Source: Pogostemon cablin
Taxonomy: Eukaryota; Streptophyta; Magnoliopsida; Lamiales; Lamiaceae
Direction: 5' to 3'
DNA: 64,000 nt
Assembly: GCA_023678885.1 (NCBI GenBank)
Contig: CM043012.1
Location: 16,218,036 to 16,282,035 of the forward strand
Below the pieces are notes generated by a model that saw only the letters and a list, made by a program, of their open reading frames with translations, ran no database searches and was not told where the DNA came from. Positions 33,246-44,882 of this stretch are shown here, one piece after another. Numbering within the stretch: the first letter of the stretch is position 1; every line of letters starts with the position of its first letter. The translations under genes were made by a program, and so were the position numbers.

Positions 33246-36025
33246 GGTCTATATTTATATTCGCGCTTTCCGTGTTTATATGTATAAATATCATCTGAAA
33301 AAAGTAAATTTTACGATCAATCAATAATTTCAAAACTTATCTTAATTTCAAAAATATTAATTCTGCTTAATACATAGCAAATTACCGGGGAGGGTATATA
33401 ACAAAGCCAAGCTATTGCCACCCGTCACACAATATTTCAATTTAGGGTAATGTTAGATGTCTATATCATAAACATCCATATGTGATAAAAAAAATTTGTA
33501 TATTTACTAATTTGCCTTTTAATAATAAAAAACTCTAAAATTAAAAATTTTAATACTTAAAACTATAAACTCTAATTCATTATACCCTAAAACTAATATA
33601 AATCTAAAGTAATGTAATAACTAGGTGAAAAAGTCAAAATTGAACAAATTTTTAATCTACACCATTATTTTGATTACTAATCATTTTTAATCTCATCCAT
33701 TCATCATTATTCAATCTCATCCATTAATCACATTTTTTATTAGATCTTGGCCATTAATTTTTTTGTCATAATAATGATATCTTATTTAATTTAAAATGAT
33801 ACCTTATTTAAAATGATTTCTTATATGTGTGCTAAATATTATTTTTTTTCATTTTAAGTTTCCCTCTTATTTATTTCAACAAAAATATAATTTATTATTT
33901 ATGGTACTAACAATTATATTTATATTATGATTTATTTTTGTAATTATAATAATTATAATGTAGTACTAACAATTATAAGTCATTATTAAATTATTTTATT
34001 CATTGTTAACAAATTAAAATTTCCTTTACGAATTTTTTGAAACTATAATGTAGTTTTTAATGTAGTACTAAAAATTATAAGTCATTATTAAATTATTTTA
34101 TTCATTGTTAACAAATTAAAATTTCCTTTACGAATTTATTGAAATTATAATGTAGTTTTAACAATTAATTTATTATTAAATTATTTTTTTTGTTATTAAT
34201 AATTTTGAATTAATATTACTAGTCCTAACATCTTAATAATTATAATTGGCTATATGTAATCAACGGGTATTGATAAACGGATTTGGGACGAGTATGAGTA
34301 TCATAATATATTTTTTAATGAAATTGATACGAATATGAGTAGTTTATATTTAAATGAATACGAGTACTTAACAATTAATTCATTATTAAATTATGAATTT
34401 ATTACTACCCAATACAAAATATATACATTAAAATTACTAATAGATACGATAGTGCAAAAATATTACCGTTAGATACAATATATTAAAGTGAAATTCTTAA
34501 TGTAACCTTTCTCACCAATCTCCCACATTCATCGCTGAACATCACGTGAGAGAAATAAACATCTTTCCTCACCCAAATAAAGAAATGTATTCACATTATC
34601 TACATCAATTTCCTTCACTCATTTTTTCTCCACCACGCCCATTTTCCCCTCTTCTTCTATAATTACGATGGGATTATTACAGTAGGAAAGAGCAATGAAT
34701 TAATCCACCAGCCCATTACATGAAATGCTTAAATTTAGGTCTTTCCTTCGTAAATCTAATTAAATTTTTGTGGGGTTGGATCTAAAACATCTTTTTTGGA
34801 GAATATAGTGAAGAAGATGATAATCGTCTTTCTTCCTTGAACCACAACCGACGGATAGGTTCCGGATTGAACCACTGTCAATCTATAAACCAACTTCTGA
34901 ATATTAATATAGGATTTCTCAAAACAAATATATTGAACTTAAATATTTTTGAATATTTTTAAATATTTCTAATACATCGTTCTTATCGTGGTAATATTTG
35001 ATATATTCAGCTAATTTCTTAATTAATTTATGAATATCAAATATTTCTAAATATTTGAATACTATATAGTGAAAAATTAATATTTGATTCATACTGTTAA
35101 TTTTTTAAATAATTTCTGAATACCAAAATGATTCTTAAATAATTTTAATAATTTTTTAATACCAAATTGATTCTTAATTAATTTTTGAATACTAATAGTC
35201 CAATTCATCGATCCATCCTATTAATTTTTTAAATAATTCTTGAATACAAAATGATACTTAAATATTTTTTGAATACCAAAATAATCTAATTTATCGTCTT
35301 GATTTTTTTAATTTCTTACATAATTTTTTAATATCAAAATTCTTCTTAAATTTCTTATTTAAAATCTGAATACCAAAATAATTTTTAAATAATTTTTGAA
35401 TACTAAAAGAATATAATTCATTGCTTCACTCCTAAAAAAACATCAATGAGTTTTAAATACATAAATTCTGGATAACATGAAACGTTAACATATTTTAAAG
35501 GTTTGATATTATAGTCAACTTTCAACCTATTTTAAGGGATAAAATCATGGAAGATAATTATTTCTATATTTTATTAATTACTACACCCTTTAAATTTCTT
35601 TTTGAACACAAATAAAATAAGGTTAAAAAGGCCATTTTATTCATTATTAATGTAGATATATGCAATTTTTTTGAGATAATGTATCTACTAGTAATAATTA
35701 TGTATAAATTGTACCTAATGGTAATGGACCCTTAAATTATTTTCTTCATTATTAATAATTTTGAATTAATATTATTGATCCTAACATGTTAATAATTTTC
35801 AATGGTATGCGTAATTAACGGGTATTATTGATAGACGGGATTGGGATATGTATGAGTAGCATAATATATTTTTTTTAATGAAACAAATAGGAATATGATT
35901 AGTTTATATATAAATGGATACGAGTACGTACGGATATCTCTATAGTGAATATCATACCCTCTATCATCCATAATAATTACCAATTGTACATTAAAATATT
36001 ATATCTCTCAAACTATACCCTTATA
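33246..36025. other. AT-rich intergenic repeats
   Basis: There is no gene. Dispersed phrases such as gggtattgataaacggatttgggacgagtatgagtatcataatatat recur near 34265, 35820 and 36845, and aatacgagtac near 34360, 35920 and 36950. They suggest copies of one AT-rich element family whose ends could not be defined. 34900-35440 has several degenerate copies of a unit containing ttcttaaat...tttgaatacc. Confidence 0.5.
33956..34165. repeat. 102-bp tandem duplication
   Basis: The unit containing tagtactaacaattataagtcattattaaattattttattcattgttaac starts at about 33958. It repeats 102 bp later (tagtacta at 33961 and 34063) with few differences, followed by a shorter third remnant ending near 34190. Confidence 0.85.
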
Positions 36026-36812
36026 GGGTATAATTTATATATTAAGAAATATTTTATATATTTAATCAAAAATTGTAATTTTTCTATCATATTTTTATAA
36101 TAGAATTATATTATTTTATTTTATATTTAATTAGTAATACTATATGTTGATTTAAAATATTAATTTTAATCAACAAAAAATACTTTAAAAAATAGTATCA
36201 AATGGGTATAAGTAATTTACAGATATTAATAAAAGACTTTGGGATGGATACGGATATTGTAATGAATTTTTAAAATATTAATATATAAATTATATTTATA
36301 TATACACGGTACGAGTATTACGAAATAAATAATTATCTAACATAATTAATAAACATAATCATTTATTATGTTAAAAAAATATAAATATTTATAAAAATGC
36401 TCCGTCGATGTTGAAGCCACTAATATTAAAAGTATGAGCTGATAGACATCGGTTTTTAGTCATAAGCATATAACTAATACATAGTCGCACGTAAAATCGT
36501 GCACAGCGACACACAAATTTTAATAAATAAAGCATGCATATAGTTGCACATGCATGGAAAAATTGTTATATGAAATTGCATGTATATATAATTTATATAT
36601 TAAGAAATATTTTATATATTTAATCAAAAATTGCAAAATTTTCTATCATATCTTTATAATAGAATTATATTATTTTATTTTATTTTTAATTAGTAATACT
36701 ATAAGTTTTTTTTTTGAAATATTAATTTTAATTAACAAAAAAATACTTTAAAAAATAGTATCAAATGTGTATAAGTAATTTACAGATATTGATAAAAGAT
36801 TTTGGGACGGAT
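36026..36812. repeat. Long direct repeat of about 220 bp, 563 bp apart
   Basis: 36026-36250 and 36589-36812 both read ttatatattaagaaatattttatat...atcaaaaattg...tattattttatttta...ttagtaatactata...caacaaaaaatacttt...gtataagtaatttacagatatt...aaaaga. Differences are scattered. The copies lie within the larger set of gggtatgagtaatc-type repeats (also 37150-37340). Confidence 0.8.
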
Positions 36813-37464
36813 ACATCTTAATAATTATAAATGGGTATGCGTAATCAACGAGTATTGATAAACAGGTTTGGATATATATGAGTATCATAATATATAGTAT
36901 TTTTTTTAATGAAACGGGTACGAATATGAGTAGTTTATATTTAAATGGATACGAGTACGTATGGATATCCCTATAGTGAATATTCTACCCTCTATCATCC
37001 ATAACAACTACCGATTGTATATTAAAATATTATATCTCTCAAACTATACCCCTATAAACTATAAAATACCCCTATACCGATTTTTCACAAGTTAATATTT
37101 CCCTACAAACATCTTCTCACAAAAGACTATAGTCAAAATAAATTTTAAAGGTATTAAATGGGTATGAGTAATTTAGGGGTATTAATAAAAGACTTTGGGA
37201 CGGATACAAATATTATAATGAATTTTTAAAATATTAAAATTTAAATAATATTTATTTATACACTGGTACAAATATTACAAAATAAGCAAGTATCTAACAT
37301 AATTAATAAATATAATTATTTATTATGTTAAAAAATATAATTATTTATAAAAACGCTCAATATTTACAACTACTTTCTTTCGTTATATATTTAAAATACA
37401 CATTTTCTTAATCTTCTTACTGCTAAAAAAGAACATCTCAGCATGGATTGAATGATTGTATATA

Positions 37465-37677
37465 CTCCCTCCGTCCGCTTCTAAAGAATCCACTTTACTA
37501 TTTTTTGTATCCGCTTCAAAGGTATTCATTTCCTCTATTTAGTAAAAAGTACACAATATGGCCCACCACTTCCCTCTAATACAAGTATACAACTACTCAC
37601 TTTACATATAATAATAATAATATTTCATAATCCACGTGCAAAAAGCAAATGAATACCTTAGAACCGAATGGAGTGAG
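37465..37677. mobile_element. Stowaway-like MITE
   Basis: The left end is TA then CTCCCTCCGTCCGCTTC. The right end is a degenerate GAACCGAATGGAGTGAG then TA. Arms carry complementary ttctaaagaatcca / tgaataccttagaacc-type sequence. Length is about 213 bp. Confidence 0.7.
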
Positions 37678-37724
37678 TAAAAAAATTCCAATTCAGATAA
37701 ATTCAATGTGAAGATATACTTATT

Positions 37725-38120
37725 TTATAAAAACGCGTGGCCGTGCAACGCATGGAACGAGTATAACTAAATGTGTATACTTATAATTATACATGCTACA
37801 ATAATGGAACATGAATACTTTTATCCACTGGATTAGGACTTAACATCCTCCGAGAGTTTAATATTTATCGGCAGTATTTAGTATTCATACCAAGGTGAAA
37901 TTACAACTACTCATGTGGTTTATGTTATACTTTTACCCAGTGGTTTAGGGTATAATGTTCGCCGAGTGTTTAATATTTATCAAGGTAATAATATTTAAAT
38001 TCAGATAAATTTTAAGTCAAGATATACTATTTCATAAAAACGCGTGATCGTGCAACTCTTTAGGTATAAATAACATCAGAACGTGTTTGTCACTTGCAAC
38101 GCACGAGTTCAAACGCTAGT
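37725..38120. mobile_element. Helitron-like 3' ends (CTAGT terminus)
   Basis: GCAACGCACGAGTTCAAACG directly precedes CTAGT (38116-38120), followed by T. This matches the plant Helitron 3' pattern of a GCAACGCACG-type palindrome followed by CTRR at an A/T insertion site. Related cgcgtgrccgtgcaacgc phrases lie at 37733-37752 and 38041-38056, hinting at older relatives. No 5' TC end or Rep/helicase ORF was recognised, so the left boundary is arbitrary. Confidence 0.4.
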
Positions 38121-38217
38121 TAAATGAATTGGTAAGTAATTTTGTGAAAATTCTAAATATTTAGAATATAAATAAACATCTTTACAATTCAATTTAATCC
38201 TAATCCTAATACATTAA

Positions 38218-38916
38218 GAGGTCGTTTGTTTTTTGGTATGTGATATAAATGGATTGTGTATAATGGAATTTGTTTGACTTATGATTAAATGTATTATTGT
38301 TTGGTATTATGGAAAAATGAGATTGTTGATAACTAAGTATTAGTAAAATAATTGTTATTGAGTATTAACAAATGACATATTTACCCCCTTTTTATTATTA
38401 TTGTTATTTTTATTATTATTCATTATTATTAATATTATTAATAATATTATTATTATTATTACTTATTAGTTATTAATTATTTATTTTTTTATTAATAATA
38501 TTATTATTAATTATTATTATTTAATAATAATAATAAAAAAATTATTATTAATATTATTAATTATTATTATTATTGATATTATTACTATTAATTATTATGA
38601 TTATAAATTATTATTAATAATATTATTATTATTGATATTATTATTAATTATTATTATTAATGTCATTATTATTATTTATTTAATATTATTATTATATATT
38701 ATTATTAATTAATATTATTATAAATAATAATAATAATAATAGAAGAGGGGTATAATGGTAAAAGTAAGTATAATACATATATATTAAATTGTGGTATTGT
38801 GTAACCCACCTATTATAGTGATATACACAATTAATTTTGGGCTGAAATAATACCAGAGATGAAAGTATTATAAATACATCGAAATAAACATGGTATTACC
38901 CCACGCAAACGACCCC
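38218..38916. mobile_element. Tourist/PIF-Harbinger-like MITE with expanded (ATT)n core
   Basis: GAGGTCGTTTG at the left mirrors CAAACGACCCC at the right, with TAA on both sides (38215-38217 and 38917-38919). GGTCGTTTG ends with TAA target duplications are typical of Tourist MITEs. The interior 38385-38745 is dominated by ATT/TTA trinucleotide repeats, which accounts for the length of 699 bp. Confidence 0.78.
38390..38745. repeat. Imperfect (ATT)n / (AAT)n microsatellite block
   Basis: About 350 bp of ttattattattaat-type trinucleotide repeats, both strands' phases mixed, inside the Tourist-like element. Several self-complementary stretches (attattaata/tattaataat) could fold. Confidence 0.9.
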
Positions 38917-38919
38917 TAA

Positions 38920-39250
38920 AAAATTGCAAAGCACTTGTTTATTTGAGAAGATTAAAAATTTAAAATAACCTTAAAACAAAATTAAATCAGTAAAATTAAT
39001 TAGGCAAACCCTCTATAATCTCTTTCCCTTCATTCTCAAATTCTTTCTTTCTCAGTTTGTCAATGTTGAGGAAATTCAAGTAAACGACAGTGGCGGACCG
39101 AGACTGGGACATGGGGGTACAGGTGTACCCCCAAAATGAAAAATACTAACATAAATATAGGATGCAGTAGTATTCATAGTATAGTGGTTAGGTGTCTTAC
39201 TTTTTGTATAACGTTGGGAGTTCCAATTTATTAGCTCACATTACATTTTA
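38920..39250. other. Spacer with short tRNA/SINE-like phrase
   Basis: No gene. cagtggcggaccgagactgg...gggggtacaggtgtacccccaaaa (about 39089-39137) and tatagtggttaggtgtctta (39181-39200) resemble phrases common in plant retroposons. A box-B-like sequence is not intact. It precedes the inverted repeat array. Confidence 0.35.
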
Positions 39251-39289
39251 CCTTTTCCTTTCTAATATTTATTTATATATATATCTCTC

Positions 39290-42200
39290 ATCTTTCCCAT
39301 GGCTTTCGACATGCATCGATGTTCTTGGACGTCTGGACCGACACCTTTACCGACGCCTAGACTGAAAATTTTACTTATAATAATTTGTAAGAGCCACATA
39401 TTCCAATAGATCAACCCGCTATGCATCTAGGAGTTATCATAGGTAAATTCTTTAATCTTTCCCATGGCTTTAGATGCATCGACATTTGTCGACGCCTGAA
39501 CGACACCCATTTTTTTATGAAAAAGTAATACTTCAACCCTAACTTCTTTACACATACCGAGTTGACTGACCTATTTGAATTTGCCACTCATATAAAATTA
39601 TTTTAAGTAAATTCTCCAATCCTTAACATGGCTATAGACATGCATCGACGTTCGTCGACGTTTGGACCGACGCCTGTACAGACGCCCTATTTCTTTTTCC
39701 GGCAAAGCAAGACCACAATGCTAACTCCAAGACACCTAGAGGGTTGACCTATTGGAATATGTGGCTCTTATAAATTATTATAAGTAAAATTTACAATCTT
39801 TCCCATGGCTTTCTAGATGCATCGACATTTGTTGACGCCTGGACCGACGCCTGTTCCAACACTCATTTTTTTATTCCGGCATAGCAATACAACAACGCTA
39901 ACTCCTATTCACCTACCAGTACCAGGTTGACCTATGGAATTGGCTACTCTTTAAAATTATGTTAAGTAAATTCTTTTATTTTTCCCATGGCTTTCGACAT
40001 GCATCGATGTTCGTGGACATCTAGACCGACACCTTACCGACACTTGGACTGGAAATTTTACCTATAATAATTTGTAGGAGTCAAATATTCCAATAGGTCA
40101 ACCCACTAGGTGTCTAGAATTTAGTATAGATAATATTTCAAATCTTTCTTATTGCTTTAGATGCATCGACATTCGTCGACGCTTGGATTGACGCCCATTT
40201 TTTTATTCTAGAAAAGCAATACCACAACCCTAACTCCAATACACCTACCGGGTTTGCCTATTGGAATTGGCTATTCATACAAAATTATGTTAAGTAAATT
40301 CTCCAATCTTTTACATGACTATCGATATGCATCGACATTCGTCGACATTTGGATAGACGCTTGTACCGACGTCCATTTTCTTTTTCCAGAAAAGTAAGAC
40401 CACAACGCTAACTCCTAAAGACCTAGAGGGTTGACCTATTGGAATATGTGGCTCCTATAAATTATTAAAAGTAAAATTTCTATTCTTTCCCATGGCTTTC
40501 TAGATGTATCGACATTCATCGACGCCTCGACCGACGCCTGTGCTATTCTGGCATAGCAATACCACAATGCTAACTCCTATTCACCTACCATGTTGACCTA
40601 TTGGAATTGGCCACTCTTAAAAATTATGTTAAGTAAATTCTCTCATCTTTCCCATGGCTTTCGACATGCATCGATGTACGTGAACGTCTGGACCGATACC
40701 TTTACCGATGCCTGGACAGTAAATTTTACTTATAATAATTTGTAGGAGTCACATATTCCAACAGGTCAACCTGCTAGGTATCTAGGAGTTATTATAGGTA
40801 AAATTTCTAATCTTTCCCATGACTTTAGATGCATCGACATTCGTCGACGCCTGGATTGACGCCTATTTTTTTATTCTAGAAAAGCAATACCCAAACCCTA
40901 ACTCCTATACACCTACCGGGTTGACCTATTAGTATTGGCCATTCATACAAAATTATTTTAAGTAAATTCTCCAATCTTTTACATGACTATCGACATGTAT
41001 CGACATTCGTATCGACGCCTGTACTGATGCCCATTTTCTTTTTCTGGCAAAAGTTAAGACCACAATGCTAACTCCTAGACACCTAGAGGTTGACCTATTG
41101 GAATATGTGGCTCCTATAAATTATAATAAGTAAAATTTCTATTCTTTCTCATGGCATTCTCGATGTATCGACATTCGTCAACGTCTAAATCGACGCATGT
41201 GTCGATGCCTATTTTTATATTCGGGCATCGCAATACCACAACGCTAACTCCTATTCACCTACCAGGGTGACCTAATGGAATTGGCCACTCATAAAAATTA
41301 TGTTAAGTAAATTCTCTAATCTTTCCCTTGGCTTTCGACATGCATTGATGTTCTTGGACGTCTGGACCGACACCTTTATCGACACCTAGACTGAAAATTT
41401 TACTTATAATAATTTGTAGGAGCCAAATATTCCAATAGGTCAACCCGCTAGGTGTCTATGAGTTATTATAGGTAAATTTTTTAATTTTTTCCATGGCTTT
41501 AGATGCATCGACATCTGTCGACGCCTGGAGCGATGCCCATTTTTTTATTATGGAAAAAGCAATACCACAACCCTAACTCCTATACACATACTGGGTTGAC
41601 CTATTGGAAATTTTCACTCATATAAAATTATATTAAGTTAATTTTCCAATCTTTCGTATGGCTATCGACATGCATCGACGTTCATCGATGTTTGGACCAA
41701 AGCATATACCGATGCCTACCCATTTTCTTTCTAATCGACGTTCATTGATGTAAATTTTCCAATCCTTCAAATCGGCGTCGGCAAAGAGTCGGTCTAGGCG
41801 TCGACGAATGTCGATACATCTAGAATGCCTTGGGAAAGAATAGAAATTTTACTTATTATAATTTATAGGAGCCACATATTCCAATAGGTCAACCCTCTAG
41901 GTGTCTAGGAGTTAGCATTGTGGTCTTACTTTGCCAGAAAAAGAAAATGAGCGTCGATACAGGCGTTGATCCAAACGTCGATGCATGTCGATAGTCATGT
42001 AAAAGATTGGTGAATTTACTTAACATAATTTTGTATGAATGATCAATACCAATATGTCAACTTGGTAGGTGTATAGGAGTTAGGGTTGTGATATTGCTTT
42101 TCCAGAATAAAAAAATGGACGTCAATCCAGGCGTCGATGAATGTCGATGCATCTAAAGCCAGGGGAAAGATTAGAAATTTTACCTATAATAAATCCTAGA

Positions 42201-43510
42201 TACCTAGCGGGTTGACCTATTGGAATTTGTGGCTCCTACAAATTATTACAAATAAAATTTCTAGTTCAGGTGTCGGTAAGGTTTCGGTGCAGACGTCCAC
42301 GAACATCGATGCATGTCGAAAGCCATGGGAAAGATGAGAGAATTTACTTAACATAATTTGATGAATGGCCAATTCCAATTGGTCAACCTGGTAGGTGAAT
42401 ATGAGTTAGCATTGTCGTATTGCTATGCCGGAATAAAAAAATGGGTGTCGGCACAGACATCGATCCAAGAGTCGATGAATGTCGATACATCCAAAAAGCT
42501 ATGGGAAAGATTAAAATTTTTACTTATAATAATTTATAGGAGCCACATATTTCAATAGGTCAACCCTCTAGGTGTCTAGGAGTTAGCGTTGTGGTCTTAC
42601 TTTGCCGAAAAAAGAAAATGGGCGTCGGTATAGGCGTCGGTGCAAATGTCGATGAACGTCGATACATGTCGATAGCTATGTGAAGGATTAGAAAATTTAC
42701 TTAATATAATTTTATATGAAGTTCAACCCGGTATGTGTATAGGAGTTAGGGTTGTGGTATTGCTTTTTCCATAATAAAAAATGGGCATCGCTCCAGGCGT
42801 CGACAAATGTCGATGCCTCTAAAGCCATGGGAAAGATTAAAAAATTTACCTATAATAACTCCTAGACACCTAGCGGGTTGACCTATTGGAATATGTGCCT
42901 CCTACAAATTATTATAAGTAAAATTTCTAGTCCAAGTATCGGTAAAGTGTCGATCTAGACGTCCACGAACATTGATGCATGTCGAAAGCCATGGGAAAGA
43001 TGAGAGAATTTACTTAACCTAATTTTTATGAGTGGCCAATTCCAATAGGTCAATCTAGTAGGTGAATAGGAGTTAGCGTTGTTGTATTGCTATGCCAGAA
43101 TAAAAAATGGGTGTCAGCACAGGCGTTGTTCCAAGCGTCAACAAATGTCGATTCATCCAGAAAGCCATAGGAAAGATTAGAAATTTTACTTATAATAATT
43201 TATAAGAGCCACATATTCCAATAGATCAACCCTCTAGATGTCTAGGAATTAGCGTTGTGGTCTTGCTTTGCCGGAAAAAAAAAAAAGGGCATCGATAAAG
43301 GAGTCGGCCTAAACGTCGACGAACGTCGATGCATGTCGATGGTCATTTGAAGGATTGGAAAATTTACTTAATATAATTTTATATGAGTGGAAATTTTCAA
43401 TAGGTCAACCCGGTATGTGTATAGGAGTTAGGGTTGTGGTATTGTTTTTCCATAAAAAAAATGGGCGTCATTCCAGGCGTCGACAAATGTCAATGCATCT
43501 ATGTTTCACG
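39290..43510. repeat. Higher-order tandem repeat array arranged as one giant inverted repeat
   Basis: Left arm 39290-41745: about 3.6 units of roughly 670-690 bp. Unit starts (catggctttcgacatgcatcgatgt) fall near 39299, 39986, 40653 and 41326. Each unit holds four related subunits of about 170 bp, recognisable by variants of atgcatcgacattcgtcgacgcctgg...gacgcc, then caataccacaacgctaactcct..cacctaccgggttgacctattggaat. One of the four linkers is in reverse orientation (ggagccacatattccaataggtcaacc...gtgtctaggagtt). Right arm 41760-43510 repeats the same order as reverse complement (unit marks near 42324 and 42989, 665 apart). The arms meet near 41745-41765. CpG-rich cores (tcgacgttcgtcgacg) stand out from the AT-rich surroundings. 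There is no ORF of note and no target duplication was found. Confidence 0.9.
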
Positions 43511-43556
43511 AAGATTGAATTGTGTGTCTGCATTATATAGGCGCCAGATTCCACTC

Positions 43557-43695
43557 ATGTGGGGGATTGTTGGGGAATTTAATTGGTTAGTAAGGATTAA
43601 TTAATAAATTAGTCATGAATTAAATAATAATTAAAGTGAGTGAAATTAGTCTCACGTGTGGAGAGATTTAAATATAATAAATTGGGATTCTCTCC
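43557..43695 (+). mobile_element. LTR-retrotransposon polypurine tract and LTR start, fragment
   Basis: GTGGGGGATTGTTGGGGAA (43559-43577) matches the plant pattern of a polypurine tract (GTGGGGGAT) followed by an LTR beginning TGTTGGGG. The following AT-rich sequence to about 43695 could be the LTR body. No internal ORF or second LTR is seen. Confidence 0.45.
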
Positions 43696-43969
43696 GACAG
43701 ATATGACATGTGATACACCAACTGTCAATATGTCCAGTATTAGAAGGGGTGATGAAAGAGTTGATTATAATCACTAGCAGTGCAATCTTTCTCGCATCAT
43801 CAGTTTTTGTCAAGGTAATAGCTATGAATAGTCATCGACTTCTGGGAAAGGGTAGAAGAATGGGACCCATTATGGGACATACAATGCATTACAGACGTAT
43901 GATCATTACGCTTCAACAGGGTTATTCTATAGTGTCTAACACAATATTTTTCAATTCTGCACCGGTTCA

Positions 43970-44215
43970 TAGCTATCGGTGATTTGTAAAATTGATATCT
44001 ATTAACTTACTTACTGATATTTATTATACCACCGTTATCTATTATGTGTAGATTATTATAATAAATATCGGTGATTACCTATGTATATCTTTTAGTGACG
44101 TTTATATGAAGCATAGATATCAGTTATTATAACCGATATCTTTTCACTGATATTTATCATTAATAATTATTTTTTAAATACGGATATCAGTTATTTTTTA
44201 AATATATATATAATA
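43970..44215. repeat. Cluster of GATATC/CGGTGAT motifs (CACTA-like subterminal repeats)
   Basis: Many copies of atatcggtgat, accgatatc, actgatatttat and gatatcagttat in both orientations lie within 250 bp. Such clusters are found in subterminal regions of plant CACTA elements. No CACTA terminus was found, so the assignment is weak. Confidence 0.4.
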
Positions 44216-44758
44216 TATATATATTTTTTCTTTATGTTTTTCAAAATTGATTCTTTTAATTTTTATTTTTTTTCATTTCAAATTTTAAACCTTGTTACAC
44301 GTTTCTTCATTGCTTCACTCTTTTTTTTTAATAATGTATTCATATTTCATAAAATCATTTATATTTCCCTCATTCAATTGTACACAAATTATTAACCGTA
44401 ACACAATTTTACATTCAATTTATTTTTATTTTTCTAAATTTATGCTATAAATTCATGATAATAATATTTTAAATTACTTTTTATAAATAAAAATTTAACA
44501 ATGTCAACAATAATTATAATTTTTTAATTTTGATTAATTTATAGTATAATTTTAAATATGGAGTACTCTCTCAATCCTATTTCAATCTTTAGATATTTCT
44601 ATTTTAAGCATCTTATTTTAATTTTTATATTTTCATTTTTGGTATGGTACCCACTCAAAATAATTAATATATCATCACGAGACCCACATCCAACACTTTT
44701 TAATCAACGAGTAAAAAACAAAAGTAAACAGTAAACAATGAAACAGGATGAAAAAAGT
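44216..44758. other. AT-rich spacer
   Basis: Low-complexity AT-rich sequence without a recognisable gene or terminus. Confidence 0.35.
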
Positions 44759-44759
44759 A

Positions 44760-44880
44760 CTCCCTCCGTCTCACTTCAGATGTCACACTTTTCATTTTGG
44801 ATTGTCCCATAAAAGTTTGCACATTCCAAAAAAAACAAAAAGTAAAAAACAATCACCCTTTCTCCATACACTTTAATTAC
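44760..44880. mobile_element. Left half of a Stowaway MITE abutting an exon
   Basis: It starts CTCCCTCCGTCTCAC after TA and follows the element at 7563-7793 phrase by phrase (ttgtcccataaaagtttgca, cattcc, caatcaccctt, catacactttaatta). It then stops where the INDH-like exon starts (44883). The right half is missing. The MITE's cactttaattacag supplies the apparent 3' splice site. Confidence 0.8.
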
Positions 44881-44882
44881 AG

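Noticed and set aside
39290..43510. Regular spacing might suggest a CRISPR array
   Set aside because: Units of about 170 and 670 bp diverge along their whole length with no short exact repeats and unique spacers, and the genome is a plant.
43710..43982. 90-codon ORF with MGPIMGHTMHYRR
   Set aside because: No recognised domain; it sits between an LTR fragment and CACTA-like motifs. Possibly a retroelement remnant, but unsupported.
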